A DNA stretch of 64,000 nucleotides from Varibaculum cambriense (GTDB lineage Bacteria > Actinomycetota > Actinomycetes > Actinomycetales > Actinomycetaceae), in NCBI RefSeq assembly GCF_022133705.1, contig NZ_JAKNHJ010000002.1, positions 1-64,000 on the forward strand. The letters are read 5' to 3'. A model generated the notes under the pieces. That model made no database searches. It was not told the DNA's origin and worked only from the letters and a program-made list of their open reading frames with translations. This document shows positions 26,220 to 36,334 of the stretch, piece by piece. Position 1 is the stretch's first letter. Every line of letters starts with the position of its first letter. The position numbers and the translations under genes were made by a program.

Positions 26220-26262
26220 ATTTATAAAAATCAAAGAAATATTTACCAGAACGGGGAAAACG

Positions 26263-28047
26263 ATGAGCAACAAGGAGCAATCACCGGGCGCGGCGCCTCC
26301 TCCCAAAAGGATGAGTGGAGCGCGGGCAGTGGTCGCTACCCTGGAACGCCTGGGAGTGACCGATGTGTTTGGTTTACCCGGCGGGGCAATCATGCCGGTT
26401 TTCGATGCGCTCTATGACTCGCAGATCAACCAGATCGTTGTGCGTCACGAACAAGCCGCGGGACATGCGGCGGAAGGTTATGCACTCTCGAGCGGGAAAA
26501 CCGGAGTAGCAATCGTAACTTCGGGGCCAGGAGCCACCAATCTGATGACCGCTTTGGCGGATGCCCATATGGATTCGGTGCCGCTGCTGGCAATCTCGGG
26601 GCAGGTGGCTGCCAGTGCTATCGGTACTGACGCTTTCCAAGAATCTGACGTAGTCGGAGTGTCGATGCCGATTACCAAACACAATTATTTGGTAACCGAG
26701 CCGGAAGAGATTCCGGTTACTTTGGCTAAAGCTTTCCATTTGGCCTCCACTGGCCGTAAAGGCCCGGTGCTGGTAGATATTGCCAAAAATGCCCAAGTTG
26801 GCGAACTTGATTTTTCTTGGCCGGTAACAGTGGATTTACCCGGATACAAGGTGCCGAGTAAACCACACGCCAAGCAAATAAAAGCCGCTGCGAAGTTGAT
26901 GGCGCAGGCAGAGCGCCCCGTCCTCTATGTGGGTGGAGGAGCGCTGGCTGCCGAAGCGACGGCAGAGCTAAAGGAACTGGTGGAAGTTACCGATTTTCCG
27001 GTGGTGCTTACCTTGACCGCGCAGGGAGCCTTCCCGTCCTCGGATCCCCATTGTCTGGGAATGCCGGGAATGCACGGTTCGGTGCCGGCAGTGACCGCCT
27101 TGCAACGCGCCGACGTGATGGTGGCGCTAGGGACACGTTTCGATGACCGGGTAACTGGGTGCCTGGATGCTTTCGCTCCGGATGCGAAAGTGATACACGC
27201 CGATATTGACCCCGCCGAAATCTCGAAAAATCGAGTAGCGGATATACCGATAGTGGGAGACCTGCGGCAAACCCTACAGGGACTACTGCCGAAAGTTAAA
27301 GAGGAAATGCAGCGTAACCCGCGAGACATTTCCGGTTGGAAGCACCATTTGGATTACATCTGCGAGCGATACCCGCTTGCCTATGATGAACCAGATGACG
27401 GTCTCCTCCCCGCCCAATATGTGGTCAAACGGATCGGGGAAATGGTCGGTAAGGACGCCATTTATTGCACTGGCGTGGGGCAGCATCAGATGTGGTCACA
27501 GCAATTCTTGCCGCACGAAAACCCGCGCGGCTTCCTCACTTCCGCTGGTTTAGGGACGATGGGGGTAGCAATTCCCGAGGCGCTCGGAGCGCAAGTAGCT
27601 AACCCCGGGGCGCAAGTCTGGGCGATTGACGGGGACGGCTGTTTCCAGATGACCAATCAAGAACTCGCGGTCGCTACCTTAGAGAATCTACCGATTAAAG
27701 TGGCGATTATTAACAACTCGGTGCTGGGAATGGTGCATCAGTGGCAGGAACTATTCTTTGACTCGCGCTTTTCGGGCACCTTGCTACAAGACGGAGAGGG
27801 CGGAAAAGATATTCCCGACTTCGTGAAACTGGCAGAAGCCTACGGCGCGCTAGGTTTGCGGGCTCGCACCAAAGAACAAGTCGACCAGGTAATCGCGCAG
27901 GCCATGGAAACTAATGATCGCCCGGTGGTGATTGATTTTCGCGTCTCTACCGATTCCCAGGTCTGGCCGATGGTGCCGGCCGGGGAATCGAATAGCAATG
28001 TTATCTATGCAGGCGGGCAGGGCCCGGTCTGGGAAAATGAGGAGTGA
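26263..28047 (+). CDS. ilvB: Acetolactate synthase large subunit
   Basis: A 594-residue thiamine-diphosphate enzyme that joins two pyruvates, or pyruvate and 2-oxobutyrate, in the first common step to Val, Leu and Ile. Seen: the FGLPGG start of the N-terminal domain, catalytic Glu in VVRHEQAAGHAAEGYA, FAD-binding middle domain, and the ThDP/Mg motif GDGCFQMTNQELAVATLENLPIKVAIINN in the C-terminal domain. It is the first structural gene after the attenuator and overlaps ilvN. Feedback control should come from IlvN. Confidence 0.96.
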   Translation: MSNKEQSPGAAPPPKRMSGARAVVATLERLGVTDVFGLPGGAIMPVFDALYDSQINQIVVRHEQAAGHAAEGYALSSGKTGVAIVTSGPGATNLMTALADAHMDSVPLLAISGQVAASAIGTDAFQESDVVGVSMPITKHNYLVTEPEEIPVTLAKAFHLASTGRKGPVLVDIAKNAQVGELDFSWPVTVDLPGYKVPSKPHAKQIKAAAKLMAQAERPVLYVGGGALAAEATAELKELVEVTDFPVVLTLTAQGAFPSSDPHCLGMPGMHGSVPAVTALQRADVMVALGTRFDDRVTGCLDAFAPDAKVIHADIDPAEISKNRVADIPIVGDLRQTLQGLLPKVKEEMQRNPRDISGWKHHLDYICERYPLAYDEPDDGLLPAQYVVKRIGEMVGKDAIYCTGVGQHQMWSQQFLPHENPRGFLTSAGLGTMGVAIPEALGAQVANPGAQVWAIDGDGCFQMTNQELAVATLENLPIKVAIINNSVLGMVHQWQELFFDSRFSGTLLQDGEGGKDIPDFVKLAEAYGALGLRARTKEQVDQVIAQAMETNDRPVVIDFRVSTDSQVWPMVPAGESNSNVIYAGGQGPVWENEE

Positions 28048-28052
28048 TAGTG

Positions 28053-28565
28053 ATGGATAATCGCCACACCCTTTCCATCTTGGTAGAAAACCAGCCCGGC
28101 GTCCTCGCGCGGGTAGCTGCCCTGTTTACCAGGCGGGCTTTTAATATTCATTCCCTAGCGGTCGGAGAAACCGAAGAACCAGCGATTTCTCGGATAACCG
28201 TACAGGTAGATGCGGAAGATTTGCCTTTTGAGCAGGTAACTAAACAGTTAAATAAACTGATAAACGTGTTGAAAGTGGTGGAGCTACACCCCCAGGACTC
28301 GGTTACCCGCAAGTTTGTGCTGTTCAAAGTACAAGCGAATGCAGACAACCGTTCCCAAGTGCTACAGATAGTGGATCTATTCCGCGCTTCGGTAGTAGAC
28401 GTCCACCGCGAATCCCTGGTTATCCAAGCTGCCGGGGTGCAATCCAAACTGGAGGCACTGATGGAGACCTTAGCGCCTTACGGTATCAACGAAATCGTGC
28501 AATCGGGGGCGGTCGCCATTGGCCGTGGCCCGCGTTCAATCACAGATCAACTAAAGGAGAAGTAA
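28053..28565 (+). CDS. ilvN: Acetolactate synthase small (regulatory) subunit
   Basis: A 170-residue subunit. An N-terminal ACT domain (about 1-78; [28 protein letters not shown]) binds valine for feedback inhibition, and the C-terminal domain helps activate IlvB. I prefer the ATG at 28053, which has GAGGAG nine bases upstream and fits the family start; a GTG nine bases earlier overlaps the ilvB stop and is possible. Length is typical. Followed two bases later by ilvC. Confidence 0.95.
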   Translation: MDNRHTLSILVENQPGVLARVAALFTRRAFNIHSLAVGETEEPAISRITVQVDAEDLPFEQVTKQLNKLINVLKVVELHPQDSVTRKFVLFKVQANADNRSQVLQIVDLFRASVVDVHRESLVIQAAGVQSKLEALMETLAPYGINEIVQSGAVAIGRGPRSITDQLKEK

Positions 28566-28567
28566 CA

Positions 28568-29593
28568 ATGGCTGAAATCTTTTATGACACTGACGCGGAT
28601 ATGGCCGCACTTGCGGGTAAGAAAGTTGCCATTATCGGTTACGGCTCGCAAGGTCACGCCCACGCCCTCAACCTGCGGGACAGCGGGGTGGAGGTAGTCG
28701 TGGGGCTGCGGGAAGGCTCGTCCTCGGTAGCTAAAGCTAAAGAGCAGGGGCTAGAGGTCAAATCGATTGAGCAGGCAACCTCCGAAGGGGATATCGTGAT
28801 GATTCTTGCTCCCGACCAGGTGCAGCGGACGGTTTATGCGCAGCAGATTTCCCCGAATCTGAAACCGGATGCCGCGCTTTTCTTCGCCCACGGCTTCAAT
28901 ATCCGTTTCGGTTACATTCAACCCGGTGCTGGCCACGACGTATGTATGGTGGCTCCGAAAGGACCCGGTCACAAGGTACGTGCCTCCTACGAGGCTGGCT
29001 ACGGTACTCCGGCAGTTATCGCGGTGGAACAGGACGAATCCGGTAACGCCTGGCAAGTAACTAAAGCCTATGCTAAAGCTCTGGGGGCAACTCGGGCAGG
29101 GGTAATTCAGACTACCTTTACCGAGGAAACCGAAACTGATCTTTTCGGGGAACAGGCAGTGCTCTGTGGCGGGGTATCGCACCTGATTCAAGCCGGTTTC
29201 GAGACATTGACCGAGGCTGGTTATCAACCGGAGATTGCCTATTTTGAGGTTTGCCACGAAATGAAACAGATCGTGGATCTGATCAACGAGGGCGGAATCA
29301 CCAAGCAGCGTTGGTCCTGTTCGGATACCGCCGAATACGGTGACTACGTGTCGGGGCCGCGAGTGATTACCGATCAGACCCGCCAGGCTATGCGCGACAT
29401 TTTGTCCGGTATTCGCGATGGTTCATTCGCGCGGCGTTTCATCGATGACCAAAACAATGGAGCTCAGGAGTTTAAACAGATGCGTGCAGCAGAAGAAGCC
29501 CACCCCATCGAGAAAGTAGGACGCGAACTGCGTGCCATGTTCTCGTGGAATCAAAGTGATGATGACTACCAGGAAGGGCAGGCACAGCGCTAA
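28568..29593 (+). CDS. ilvC: Ketol-acid reductoisomerase, class I
   Basis: A 341-residue NADPH-dependent enzyme that isomerises and reduces acetolactate and acetohydroxybutyrate. The Rossmann motif is [13 protein letters not shown] near residues 25-37, metal-binding acids lie in the TETDLFGEQ and [14 protein letters not shown] segments, and the C terminus ends in the usual [11 protein letters not shown]. Length is that of class I enzymes. Third gene of ilvBNC. A family I nested hairpin element lies just downstream. Confidence 0.97.
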   Translation: MAEIFYDTDADMAALAGKKVAIIGYGSQGHAHALNLRDSGVEVVVGLREGSSSVAKAKEQGLEVKSIEQATSEGDIVMILAPDQVQRTVYAQQISPNLKPDAALFFAHGFNIRFGYIQPGAGHDVCMVAPKGPGHKVRASYEAGYGTPAVIAVEQDESGNAWQVTKAYAKALGATRAGVIQTTFTEETETDLFGEQAVLCGGVSHLIQAGFETLTEAGYQPEIAYFEVCHEMKQIVDLINEGGITKQRWSCSDTAEYGDYVSGPRVITDQTRQAMRDILSGIRDGSFARRFIDDQNNGAQEFKQMRAAEEAHPIEKVGRELRAMFSWNQSDDDYQEGQAQR

Positions 29594-29627
29594 GGGCGGA
29601 CTTCGCATGATGACCGTAGCTGCTGTA

Positions 29628-29714
29628 GCCGGTTCCCGAAAAGTGTTCGGGGGACCCCGGTGAGCCTTGCTTCGCTCGGCTCAAGCCCCCTCTCACATCT
29701 TTTCGGGAACCGGC
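29628..29714. repeat. Family I nested-hairpin element, copy 1
   Basis: Outer arms GCCGGTTCCCGAAAAG (29628-29643) and CTTTTCGGGAACCGGC (29699-29714) pair perfectly over 16 bp. They enclose a 55-base core (29644-29698) that matches the core of copy 2 at 34162-34216 in 52 of 55 positions in the same orientation, although the arms of the two copies are unrelated. Within the core, CGGGG-ga-CCCCG (29648-29659) and GAGCC...GGCTC (29662-29682) can fold. It lies between ilvC and leuB. No T-run follows the arm, so it is not a standard terminator. Confidence 0.9.
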
Positions 29715-29816
29715 CAGTGGTAGCTCGGGAACCTTGTTTACTGGGATAAGCAGGTAAAGGGAAATCAATCAGACGGATAGTCCGCCGCGTAGCGTTGAGG
29801 AAGGTTAGTAAGAACT

Positions 29817-30872
29817 GTGGAGAAAACCATTAAGCTCGCGGTTATTCCCGGGGACGGGATTGGCAAAGAGGTAGTGGCCGAAGGGCTAAAGGTCATGGAC
29901 GCTGCCTTGACGGGTAGCGGAATCACGGTTGATAAAACCGAGTTTAATCTGGGGGCTGCTCGCTACCTGGAGACCGGAGAGATCCTGCCTGAGGCAGAGC
30001 TAGACAGGATTAAAAAGCATGACGCGATTTTGCTGGGGGCGGTCGGAGACCCCGCGGTTCCCTCGGGAGTGCTAGAACGCGGCTTGCTGCTCAAGCTACG
30101 TTTCAGTCTGGATCACTATGTGAATCTGCGTCCGGCTCGCTACTACCCAGGAGTCCCCACTCCACTGGCTAACCCCGGCGAGATTGACTTCGTGGTAGTG
30201 CGGGAAGGTACCGAGGGCTTGTACTGCGGTAACGGCGGGGCGATTCGGGTGGGTACCGATCAAGAAATCGCCACCGAAGTTTCCGTAAACACTGCCTTTG
30301 GAGTAGAGCGGGTGGTGCGTTTTGCCTTTTCCCAGGCTGCCAAGCGGCGCCAGCACGTTACCTTAGTGCATAAACATAATGTGCTGGTTCATGCCGGGCA
30401 TTTGTGGAGACGAATGGCAGAGCGGGTAGCGGAAGAATATCCTAAGGTTACCTGGGATTACGCGCACGTAGATGCCGCTACTATCTACCTGGTGCAAGAC
30501 CCGGGACGGTTTGACGTAATCGTTACCGACAACCTGTTCGGCGATATTTTAACCGACGAGGCAGGCGCGATTACCGGGGGAATTGGGCTGGCGGCCTCGG
30601 GAAATATCAACCCGGATCGTACCTTCCCCTCCATGTTTGAGCCGGTACATGGTTCTGCTCCCGATATCGCAGGTAAAGGGATTGCGGATCCCACGGCCAC
30701 GATTTCTTCGGTAGCAATGCTGCTAGAAAACGAGGGTGCAGGGCAGCAGGCAGACAATATCCGCGCCGCGATCGCTGCCGATATGGAGGAGCGCGCCCTC
30801 GCCGCCGAGCAAGGTCAGCCTTTGCAGCGCAGTACCAGCCAGATTGGAGATGCGATTGCTGCCCGCCTCTAG
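29817..30872 (+). CDS. leuB: 3-isopropylmalate dehydrogenase
   Basis: A 351-residue NAD-dependent beta-decarboxylating dehydrogenase of leucine synthesis. Seen: [12 protein letters not shown] near the start, substrate-binding Arg residues in [29 protein letters not shown], and the metal-binding acidic motif [17 protein letters not shown]. The length and [11 protein letters not shown] region fit actinobacterial LeuB better than isocitrate or tartrate dehydrogenase. GTG start, with GAGGAAGG about 20 bases before and no closer strong ribosome site. It is separated from ilvC by 223 bases that include a repeat element. Confidence 0.92.
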   Translation: MEKTIKLAVIPGDGIGKEVVAEGLKVMDAALTGSGITVDKTEFNLGAARYLETGEILPEAELDRIKKHDAILLGAVGDPAVPSGVLERGLLLKLRFSLDHYVNLRPARYYPGVPTPLANPGEIDFVVVREGTEGLYCGNGGAIRVGTDQEIATEVSVNTAFGVERVVRFAFSQAAKRRQHVTLVHKHNVLVHAGHLWRRMAERVAEEYPKVTWDYAHVDAATIYLVQDPGRFDVIVTDNLFGDILTDEAGAITGGIGLAASGNINPDRTFPSMFEPVHGSAPDIAGKGIADPTATISSVAMLLENEGAGQQADNIRAAIAADMEERALAAEQGQPLQRSTSQIGDAIAARL

Positions 30873-30909
30873 GGTGGAACGAAAATCCGTACTCTGTTGA
30901 GAAAAATTG

Positions 30910-30924
30910 GTCACCCAGTGACCT
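30910..30924. terminator. Small hairpin after leuB
   Basis: GGTCAC-cca-GTGACC between leuB and ilvE, flanked by A-rich and T-rich bases (AAAAATT before, TTGAAAAAAATTTT after). It could weakly end transcripts in either direction; no certain role. Confidence 0.35.
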
Positions 30925-30979
30925 TGAAAAAAATTTTAACCCCAGAATAGGCTTCCCAGGAGCCGGAAAGAACATAATC

Positions 30980-32137
30980 ATGAGCGAGAATGGTTTAACC
31001 CATGTGCCAACCAAGTTAGAGGAAGCATCGCAGGTACCGCTGCCGAGCGCGGATGAATTGGCGGGGCGCTTTACTTTGCAGCCCAACCAGCATCCAGCCA
31101 GCGACAAAGAATACCGCGCGATTATGGATTCCTTGTCTTTTGGCAGAAAGTTCGGCGACCATATGGCGGTTGCTGACTGGAAAGCAGGTGAAGGGTGGAG
31201 CGGACACCGCGTCCAGGCCTTCGAGAACTTGAGTCTGTCGCCAGGAGCTGTAGTGTTCCACTATGGTCAAGAAGTTTTTGAGGGTCTAAAAGCCTATCGC
31301 CATAAAGATGGCTCGATCTGGGCTTTCCGTCCTCGTTATAATGCTGCGCGCTTGAATGCATCGGCGCGGCGTCTGGCACTACCGGAAATCCCGGAAGAGG
31401 ACTTCGTAGCTTCGGTAGTTGATTTGGTGCGCGCCGATAAACGCTGGGTTCCCACCGCGCCAGGCACCTCTCTCTATCTGCGCCCCTTTATGATCGCAAC
31501 TGAGCCCTACCTGGGGGTACATTCTGCCAGTGAAGCGAAATATCTGGTGATTGGTTCTCCGTCTGGCTCCTATTTCTCGGGTGGGGAAGCCAAAGGAGTC
31601 TCCATTTGGGTTGACCGCCACTACCATCGGGCAGGTCCCGGCGGAACTGGGGAAGCGAAATGTGGAGGCAACTATGCGGCCTCGCTGCTGCCCCAAAATA
31701 TGGCGGCCGAAAAGGGTTATGAGCAGGTGTGTTTCTTAGATACCACCCACACCAACCTGGAAGAGCTAGGTGGCATGAACGTGTTCGTGGTGCGTAAAGA
31801 CGGCTCGGTACATACTCCGCGCCTGACTGGCGTAATCCTGGAGGGTGGGACTCGCTCGGCAATCTGCCGGTTGCTGCGTGATAGTGGCACTCCGGTTTTT
31901 GAACGCGATATCTCCCTAGAGTCGCTGGTAGCAGATATTCGCTCCGGTGAAGTCAGCGAAGTATTCGCCTGCGGGACCGCGGCGGTAGTAACCCCGATTG
32001 GCCGGCTCGGCTCCGATGATTTCGAGGTGGAAGTGCCCTGCGGACCGGTCACCGCCAGCATTCATCAGCGCCTGGTAGACATTCAAAATGGGGAAGCGCC
32101 CGATCCTTACGGTTGGACGTATCAGCTTTGCGACTAG
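30980..32137 (+). CDS. ilvE: Branched-chain amino acid aminotransferase
   Basis: A 385-residue fold-type IV PLP aminotransferase carrying out the last step of Val, Leu and Ile synthesis and the first step of their breakdown. Class-IV signatures are present: [26 protein letters not shown], the PLP lysine in [15 protein letters not shown] (about residue 230), and [15 protein letters not shown]. Length fits the group II BCAT found in actinobacteria. It is followed 98 bases later by ilvD. Confidence 0.95.
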   Translation: MSENGLTHVPTKLEEASQVPLPSADELAGRFTLQPNQHPASDKEYRAIMDSLSFGRKFGDHMAVADWKAGEGWSGHRVQAFENLSLSPGAVVFHYGQEVFEGLKAYRHKDGSIWAFRPRYNAARLNASARRLALPEIPEEDFVASVVDLVRADKRWVPTAPGTSLYLRPFMIATEPYLGVHSASEAKYLVIGSPSGSYFSGGEAKGVSIWVDRHYHRAGPGGTGEAKCGGNYAASLLPQNMAAEKGYEQVCFLDTTHTNLEELGGMNVFVVRKDGSVHTPRLTGVILEGGTRSAICRLLRDSGTPVFERDISLESLVADIRSGEVSEVFACGTAAVVTPIGRLGSDDFEVEVPCGPVTASIHQRLVDIQNGEAPDPYGWTYQLCD

Positions 32138-32235
32138 TTGCAGTGAGGGCGCCGGTTCCGCTGGTAGCAGCGGGATTGCGTACTCGTCCTCGTAACCATA
32201 TCCCCACACCTGTAGACAAAACCTTTGGGAGAAAA

Positions 32236-34107
32236 ATGGCTTATCCACTTCGTTCAAGAGCTTCCACTGCCGGTCGCAATATGGCAGGTGCCCGCTCACT
32301 GTGGCGCGCCACCGGCATGAGTGACAGTGATTTCGGGAAACCGATTATCGCCATTGCCAACTCTTTTACCCAATTTGTGCCGGGGCATGTACACCTAAAC
32401 CAGGTGTCGCCACTGGTAGCGCAGGCAATTAAAGATGCCGGTGGGGTGGCAAAAGAGTTCAACACCATTGCTATTGATGACGGAATTGCCATGGGGCATC
32501 AAGGGATGCTCTATTCTTTGCCTAGCCGGGAGATTATCGCGGACAGTGTGGAATATATGGTGAATGCTCACTGTGCGGACGCCCTAGTCTGTATCTCTAA
32601 CTGCGACAAGATTACGCCGGGAATGTTGATTGCCGCCATGCGGCTCAACATTCCGACGGTGTTTGTCTCCGGCGGTCCTATGGAGGCCGGGCGCGGAATC
32701 GACCCCAAAATGATTGTGGGACCGTCCCAAAACGGTCACGGCAACCTGATTACCGTAATGAATGCCACTGCTGACCAGGATATTTCCGACCAACAGCTGA
32801 GCGAGATTGAAAAAGCGGTTTGCCCCACCTGTGGTTCTTGTTCAGGAATGTTCACCGCTAACTCCATGAACTGCCTGACGGAGGCGCTGGGCTTGGCGCT
32901 GCCTGGAAACGGTTCTACCCTGGCGACGCATATTGCGCGCCGCGACCTGTTTACCCAGGCTGGCAAGCTCATCGTGCAGCTATGTGCGCGTTACTATGAC
33001 CAGGAGGAGGACGCGGTTTTGCCCCGGCAAATTGCCTCTCGCGAAGCCTTCCTTAACGCCATGAGCCTAGATATGGCAATGGGGGGTTCCTCTAACACGG
33101 TGTTGCACCTGTTGGCGGTTGCCCGCGAAGCCGGGGTGCGTTTTGACCTGGAAGATATTGCCCGCCTGGGGCGCAGTGTCCCTTGTCTGTGTAAAGCGGC
33201 ACCCAACCACAATGATTACCATATGGAGGACGTGCATCGTGCTGGAGGGATTCCGGCATTGCTGGGAGAACTTGACCGTGCCGGACTGTTAAACCGCGAG
33301 GTCACCTCGATCCATGCTCCCTCGTTAGAAAAATGGCTAGCCGATTGGGATGTGCGCGGCGGGTCTGCCACCGACCGGGCTGAAAAATTGTTTAAAGCGG
33401 CTCCCGGGGGAGTGCGCACCACCGAGCCATTCTCGACTACTAACCAGTGGAAAGACCTGGATACCGATGCGGTAAGTGGTTGTATCCGCGATACCGCTCA
33501 CGCCTATTCCGCCAATGGGGGACTGACGGTTTTGCGGGGAAATCTGGCAGAAAAAGGCGCCATTATTAAAGCCGCCGGAATCGACAGCGACCTGTACCAT
33601 TTCCGCGGTAACGCCATCGTGATGGAATCTCAGGAAGAGGCCATCGAGAAAATCCTAGACCATAGCGTTAAGCCTGGTCACGTGGTAGTGATTCGCTACG
33701 AAGGGCCAGCGGGTGGGCCGGGAATGCAGGAAATGCTGTACCCGACCTCCTTCCTAAAAGGGCGGGGTCTGGGCAAAAAATGCGCCCTCATCACTGATGG
33801 GCGTTTTTCGGGGGGCACCTCTGGGATCTCGGTGGGGCATATTTCTCCCGAGGCCGCTGATGGGGGCTTAATTGCCCTAATCGAGGACGGAGATGAAATC
33901 ATGATTGACGTCAATACCGAATCCTTGACCTTAGAGGTTCCGGAGGCGGAGCTTAATCGCCGCCGCGAACAGATGGAGCAGCGTCCTCGCCCCTATACGC
34001 CGCGTAGCCGCAAACGCACAGTCTCGGACGCCCTGAAACTCTACGCTGCCTGCGCTCTCAGTGCCGACCAGGGCGGCGCGCGTGATGTATCCAGAGTGAC
34101 CGGGTGA
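32236..34107 (+). CDS. ilvD: Dihydroxy-acid dehydratase
   Basis: A 623-residue iron-sulfur dehydratase, third common step of branched-chain synthesis. Cluster cysteines appear in [14 protein letters not shown] and [20 protein letters not shown], plus the Cys of the N-terminal region, and the carboxylated Lys/Mg site is near [11 protein letters not shown] longer frame from 32113 would overlap ilvE; the ATG at 32236 has GGGAGA six bases upstream and gives the usual family start ([20 protein letters not shown]). A family I repeat element follows the stop. Confidence 0.96.
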   Translation: MAYPLRSRASTAGRNMAGARSLWRATGMSDSDFGKPIIAIANSFTQFVPGHVHLNQVSPLVAQAIKDAGGVAKEFNTIAIDDGIAMGHQGMLYSLPSREIIADSVEYMVNAHCADALVCISNCDKITPGMLIAAMRLNIPTVFVSGGPMEAGRGIDPKMIVGPSQNGHGNLITVMNATADQDISDQQLSEIEKAVCPTCGSCSGMFTANSMNCLTEALGLALPGNGSTLATHIARRDLFTQAGKLIVQLCARYYDQEEDAVLPRQIASREAFLNAMSLDMAMGGSSNTVLHLLAVAREAGVRFDLEDIARLGRSVPCLCKAAPNHNDYHMEDVHRAGGIPALLGELDRAGLLNREVTSIHAPSLEKWLADWDVRGGSATDRAEKLFKAAPGGVRTTEPFSTTNQWKDLDTDAVSGCIRDTAHAYSANGGLTVLRGNLAEKGAIIKAAGIDSDLYHFRGNAIVMESQEEAIEKILDHSVKPGHVVVIRYEGPAGGPGMQEMLYPTSFLKGRGLGKKCALITDGRFSGGTSGISVGHISPEAADGGLIALIEDGDEIMIDVNTESLTLEVPEAELNRRREQMEQRPRPYTPRSRKRTVSDALKLYAACALSADQGGARDVSRVTG

Positions 34108-34143
34108 CGGTCTCAAGTACCAGTAAATCTAGTACGTAAATCC

Positions 34144-34234
34144 GGGCTGGCCGGCAAAAAGTACTCGGGGGACCCCGGTGAGCCTTGCTTCGCTCGGCTC
34201 AAGCCCCCTCTCGCATCTTTTTGCCGACCAGCCC
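34144..34234. repeat. Family I nested-hairpin element, copy 2
   Basis: Outer arms GGGCTGGCCGGCAAAAAG (34144-34161) and CTTTTTGCCGACCAGCCC (34217-34234) pair over 18 positions with one mismatch. They share no sequence with the arms of copy 1 apart from the A-run/T-run at the inner end, while the enclosed 55-base core (34162-34216) differs from copy 1 at three positions only. The element fills the gap between the convergent genes ilvD and the GtrA-family gene. Confidence 0.9.
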
Positions 34235-34247
34235 TGGTGTCGACGAG

Positions 34248-34742
34248 CTACTTACGTGCCAGGTCGTTAGTGTTTTCGGTGCCGCGGAACACTACCCACT
34301 TCCACCAGGCGAATTCGCCAATGAAATTAAGGATCATGGTTACGCCTTTGATGATGAAGTCGTTGACGCCTGCACTGGCAGCCAGCGCCCCGAGCCACAT
34401 AGTGATGGGGATAAAGAAGGCGTAGAAAACCGCGACTTTGACCATTGCAATCGGCACGTTATTGGCGGATTTGAAGGTGTAACGCCGGTTGAGGGTGAAG
34501 TTATAGATTACCGAGAGGGTAATGGAAATAAAGTGGGTCCAGGCGTAGGGCAGGGGAGTTAACCACTCTAAAAGGGCGAAGCTGGCCGCCTCCACCAGCC
34601 CGGCGGAGATCGACAGCAAGGTGAACTTTAGAGCTTGGATAGCTGCATCTTTGCCTTTAGCAGCCTCGCCAGGCAGAGGCGTTTTTGCGGTAGCTGCGGG
34701 TTCGCCTTCTGTCTCCGAGGGAAGATTTCCTTCTGAGTTCAT
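34248..34742 (-). CDS. GtrA-family membrane protein
   Basis: A 164-residue protein. After about 35 polar residues it has four membrane segments with the GtrA pattern: FTLLSISAGLVEAASFALL, HFISITLSVIYNFTLNRRYTFKS, a third Phe-rich segment, and the final GEFAWWKWVVF. GtrA proteins are thought to flip polyprenyl-linked sugars or serve as small partners in glycan assembly. It overlaps the FGGY kinase gene by four bases on the minus strand, so the two are coupled, an unusual pairing. Substrate unknown. Confidence 0.82.
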   Translation of the reverse strand: MNSEGNLPSETEGEPAATAKTPLPGEAAKGKDAAIQALKFTLLSISAGLVEAASFALLEWLTPLPYAWTHFISITLSVIYNFTLNRRYTFKSANNVPIAMVKVAVFYAFFIPITMWLGALAASAGVNDFIIKGVTMILNFIGEFAWWKWVVFRGTENTNDLARK

Positions 34743-36334
34743 CGAATCGCCTCCAATTGCGCGAAAATCTTTTTATTTGCCGGATAAATATCTTTAAAAG
34801 CCGCAAACATCTGGTCATAGCGGTCTTTAAATTCGGGATTCGGCTCATAGGAGGCGGTAATCGGAACTAGGGAAGAGGCCTCCGCTAACGAAGGTATTTC
34901 TCCTAATCCGGCGGCTATCACCAACGCTGCTCCTACCGCTCCTACATCTTGCGGATTGGCTACTGTATCCACGGGTTTTCCGGTAATATCCGCGAGAATC
35001 TGGCAGGTCACCGGGCTGAGTGCCCCGCCGCCTACAAACCGCAGTCGGGGAGCAGTCTTGACTTTCTTATCTTGGGTTTCCAGGAACCAGCGCACGTGGT
35101 AGCAAACGCCCTCCGCCACTGCGCGCAGCAGCTCAGTTTTCCCGGTTTCTAAACCAATTCCGATAAAGGTGCCACGAGCATTGGGGTCTTCGAAGGGGCA
35201 GCGGTTGCCGTGTAGCCAGGGCGCGAATAGCACCCCACCGGCTCCGGCGGGTGCGGAGTTGATTATGACTGACATGTACTCATAGAGGGAATGGAACTCG
35301 CTCTCGGGATCTTCCGCCACATCTCTCTGGTCCAGGTAAATATGGATTTCATCTTTAGCGAGGTGGTCACGCACCCACTCCAGGCATTTTCCGGCAGTTT
35401 CCATTTCTGCGAAATAGTTATAGTTTCCGCTGATAGCTCCTACCACGGTGGCGATCATGGCAGAAGTGTCAATCGTGATCTTGTCGGTGACGGTTTCCAC
35501 CCACCCGGAAGTACCCATATACACGTGGGTGTCGCCCTTCCTAGCAGCCCCCGCCCCTACCGGTATCAGGGAGGCGTCCCCTCCTCCCGAAAAGACCGGC
35601 ACCCCTGCTTTTAGCCCGAGTTCTCGGGCTTGCTGAGGGCGAAGCTGCCCCACAATATCGGTGGAGGCCACGATAGGCGGCATTAGCTGCGGGTCTACCT
35701 GCAGCATCTTCAGCATTGCGGGGCTGAAACGCTTTTCTGTTGAGCGAATATCGTACAGCAACGTAGAAAACGCGCTGTCTTCACTCATCGTAAATTCGCC
35801 GGTCATCCGGGCAATGATCGCATCTTTAACGTCTAGCCATTTGTGGGCTTTGGCTAGTTCCTGCGGACGGTTTTCTTTCATCCAATGGTATTTCCATACC
35901 GGGTCTTTCGCCGAGGCAGACACGGCGCCGGTATGGTAGAGGCTGCGCAGTAGTTTCACCAGGTTTATCCCAGCTATCCGGGGTGCCTGGCCAGCTATTT
36001 TTCGCAGCTGGGGGCCGCCGCGCTGATCCATATAAGACATTGAAGGGTGTACTGGACGAGCATTTTTATCTAGCAGTACCAGGGACTGCATTTGAGAACA
36101 GAAACTGATCCCTTTTATCTGTGCCAGCTCCGCCTCAGCCTGGGCTTTTATTTGCGCGGTAGCGTTAGCCATTGCCTGCCACCAGTCATCGGGGTTTTGC
36201 TCAATGCCGCCGCCGGGAACTACTTGCAAACCGTAGCCTTCACTGGCACTGGCTACGGGGCGAATCTGGTCGCTGACTTCAAATAAACAGGTTTTAACCC
36301 CGGTAGTTCCCACGTCATAGGTTAAGCAGTACAT
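34739..36334 (-). CDS. FGGY-family carbohydrate kinase
   Basis: A 531-residue kinase of the xylulokinase/gluconokinase superfamily. The N-terminal domain starts YCLTYDVGTTGVKTCLFE (phosphate-1 motif), with SYMDQRGG as likely substrate-site Asp region; the C-terminal domain has GGGALSPVTCQILADITGKPV and GAVGAALVIAAG, the adenosine-binding parts. The subfamily (xylulose, fuculose, erythritol or other polyol/ketose) cannot be fixed by eye. It overlaps the TetR gene stop (TAATG) and the GtrA start, giving an operon TetR-kinase-GtrA. Co-control with the aldolase operon through a shared operator suggests it phosphorylates the sugar that the aldolase later cleaves; this is inference. Confidence 0.85.
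   Translation of the reverse strand: MYCLTYDVGTTGVKTCLFEVSDQIRPVASASEGYGLQVVPGGGIEQNPDDWWQAMANATAQIKAQAEAELAQIKGISFCSQMQSLVLLDKNARPVHPSMSYMDQRGGPQLRKIAGQAPRIAGINLVKLLRSLYHTGAVSASAKDPVWKYHWMKENRPQELAKAHKWLDVKDAIIARMTGEFTMSEDSAFSTLLYDIRSTEKRFSPAMLKMLQVDPQLMPPIVASTDIVGQLRPQQARELGLKAGVPVFSGGGDASLIPVGAGAARKGDTHVYMGTSGWVETVTDKITIDTSAMIATVVGAISGNYNYFAEMETAGKCLEWVRDHLAKDEIHIYLDQRDVAEDPESEFHSLYEYMSVIINSAPAGAGGVLFAPWLHGNRCPFEDPNARGTFIGIGLETGKTELLRAVAEGVCYHVRWFLETQDKKVKTAPRLRFVGGGALSPVTCQILADITGKPVDTVANPQDVGAVGAALVIAAGLGEIPSLAEASSLVPITASYEPNPEFKDRYDQMFAAFKDIYPANKKIFAQLEAIR

Larger units (their letters stand above)
25884..26262. other. Regulatory intergenic region between the AspT-type gene and ilvB
   Basis: About 380 bases. 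The left third should hold the minus-strand promoter of the AspT-type gene. From 26100 on it carries the ilvB leader peptide, pause and antiterminator stems, and terminator described separately. No other coding region is seen. Confidence 0.7.

Noticed and set aside
28751-29257. A 168-codon minus-strand frame
   Set aside because: Antisense to ilvC with no supporting signal.
29628-34234. Family I elements as ordinary intrinsic terminators
   Set aside because: The A/T-rich pairs are at the inner, not outer, end of the stem, the loop is a conserved 55-mer, and no T-run follows the stem.
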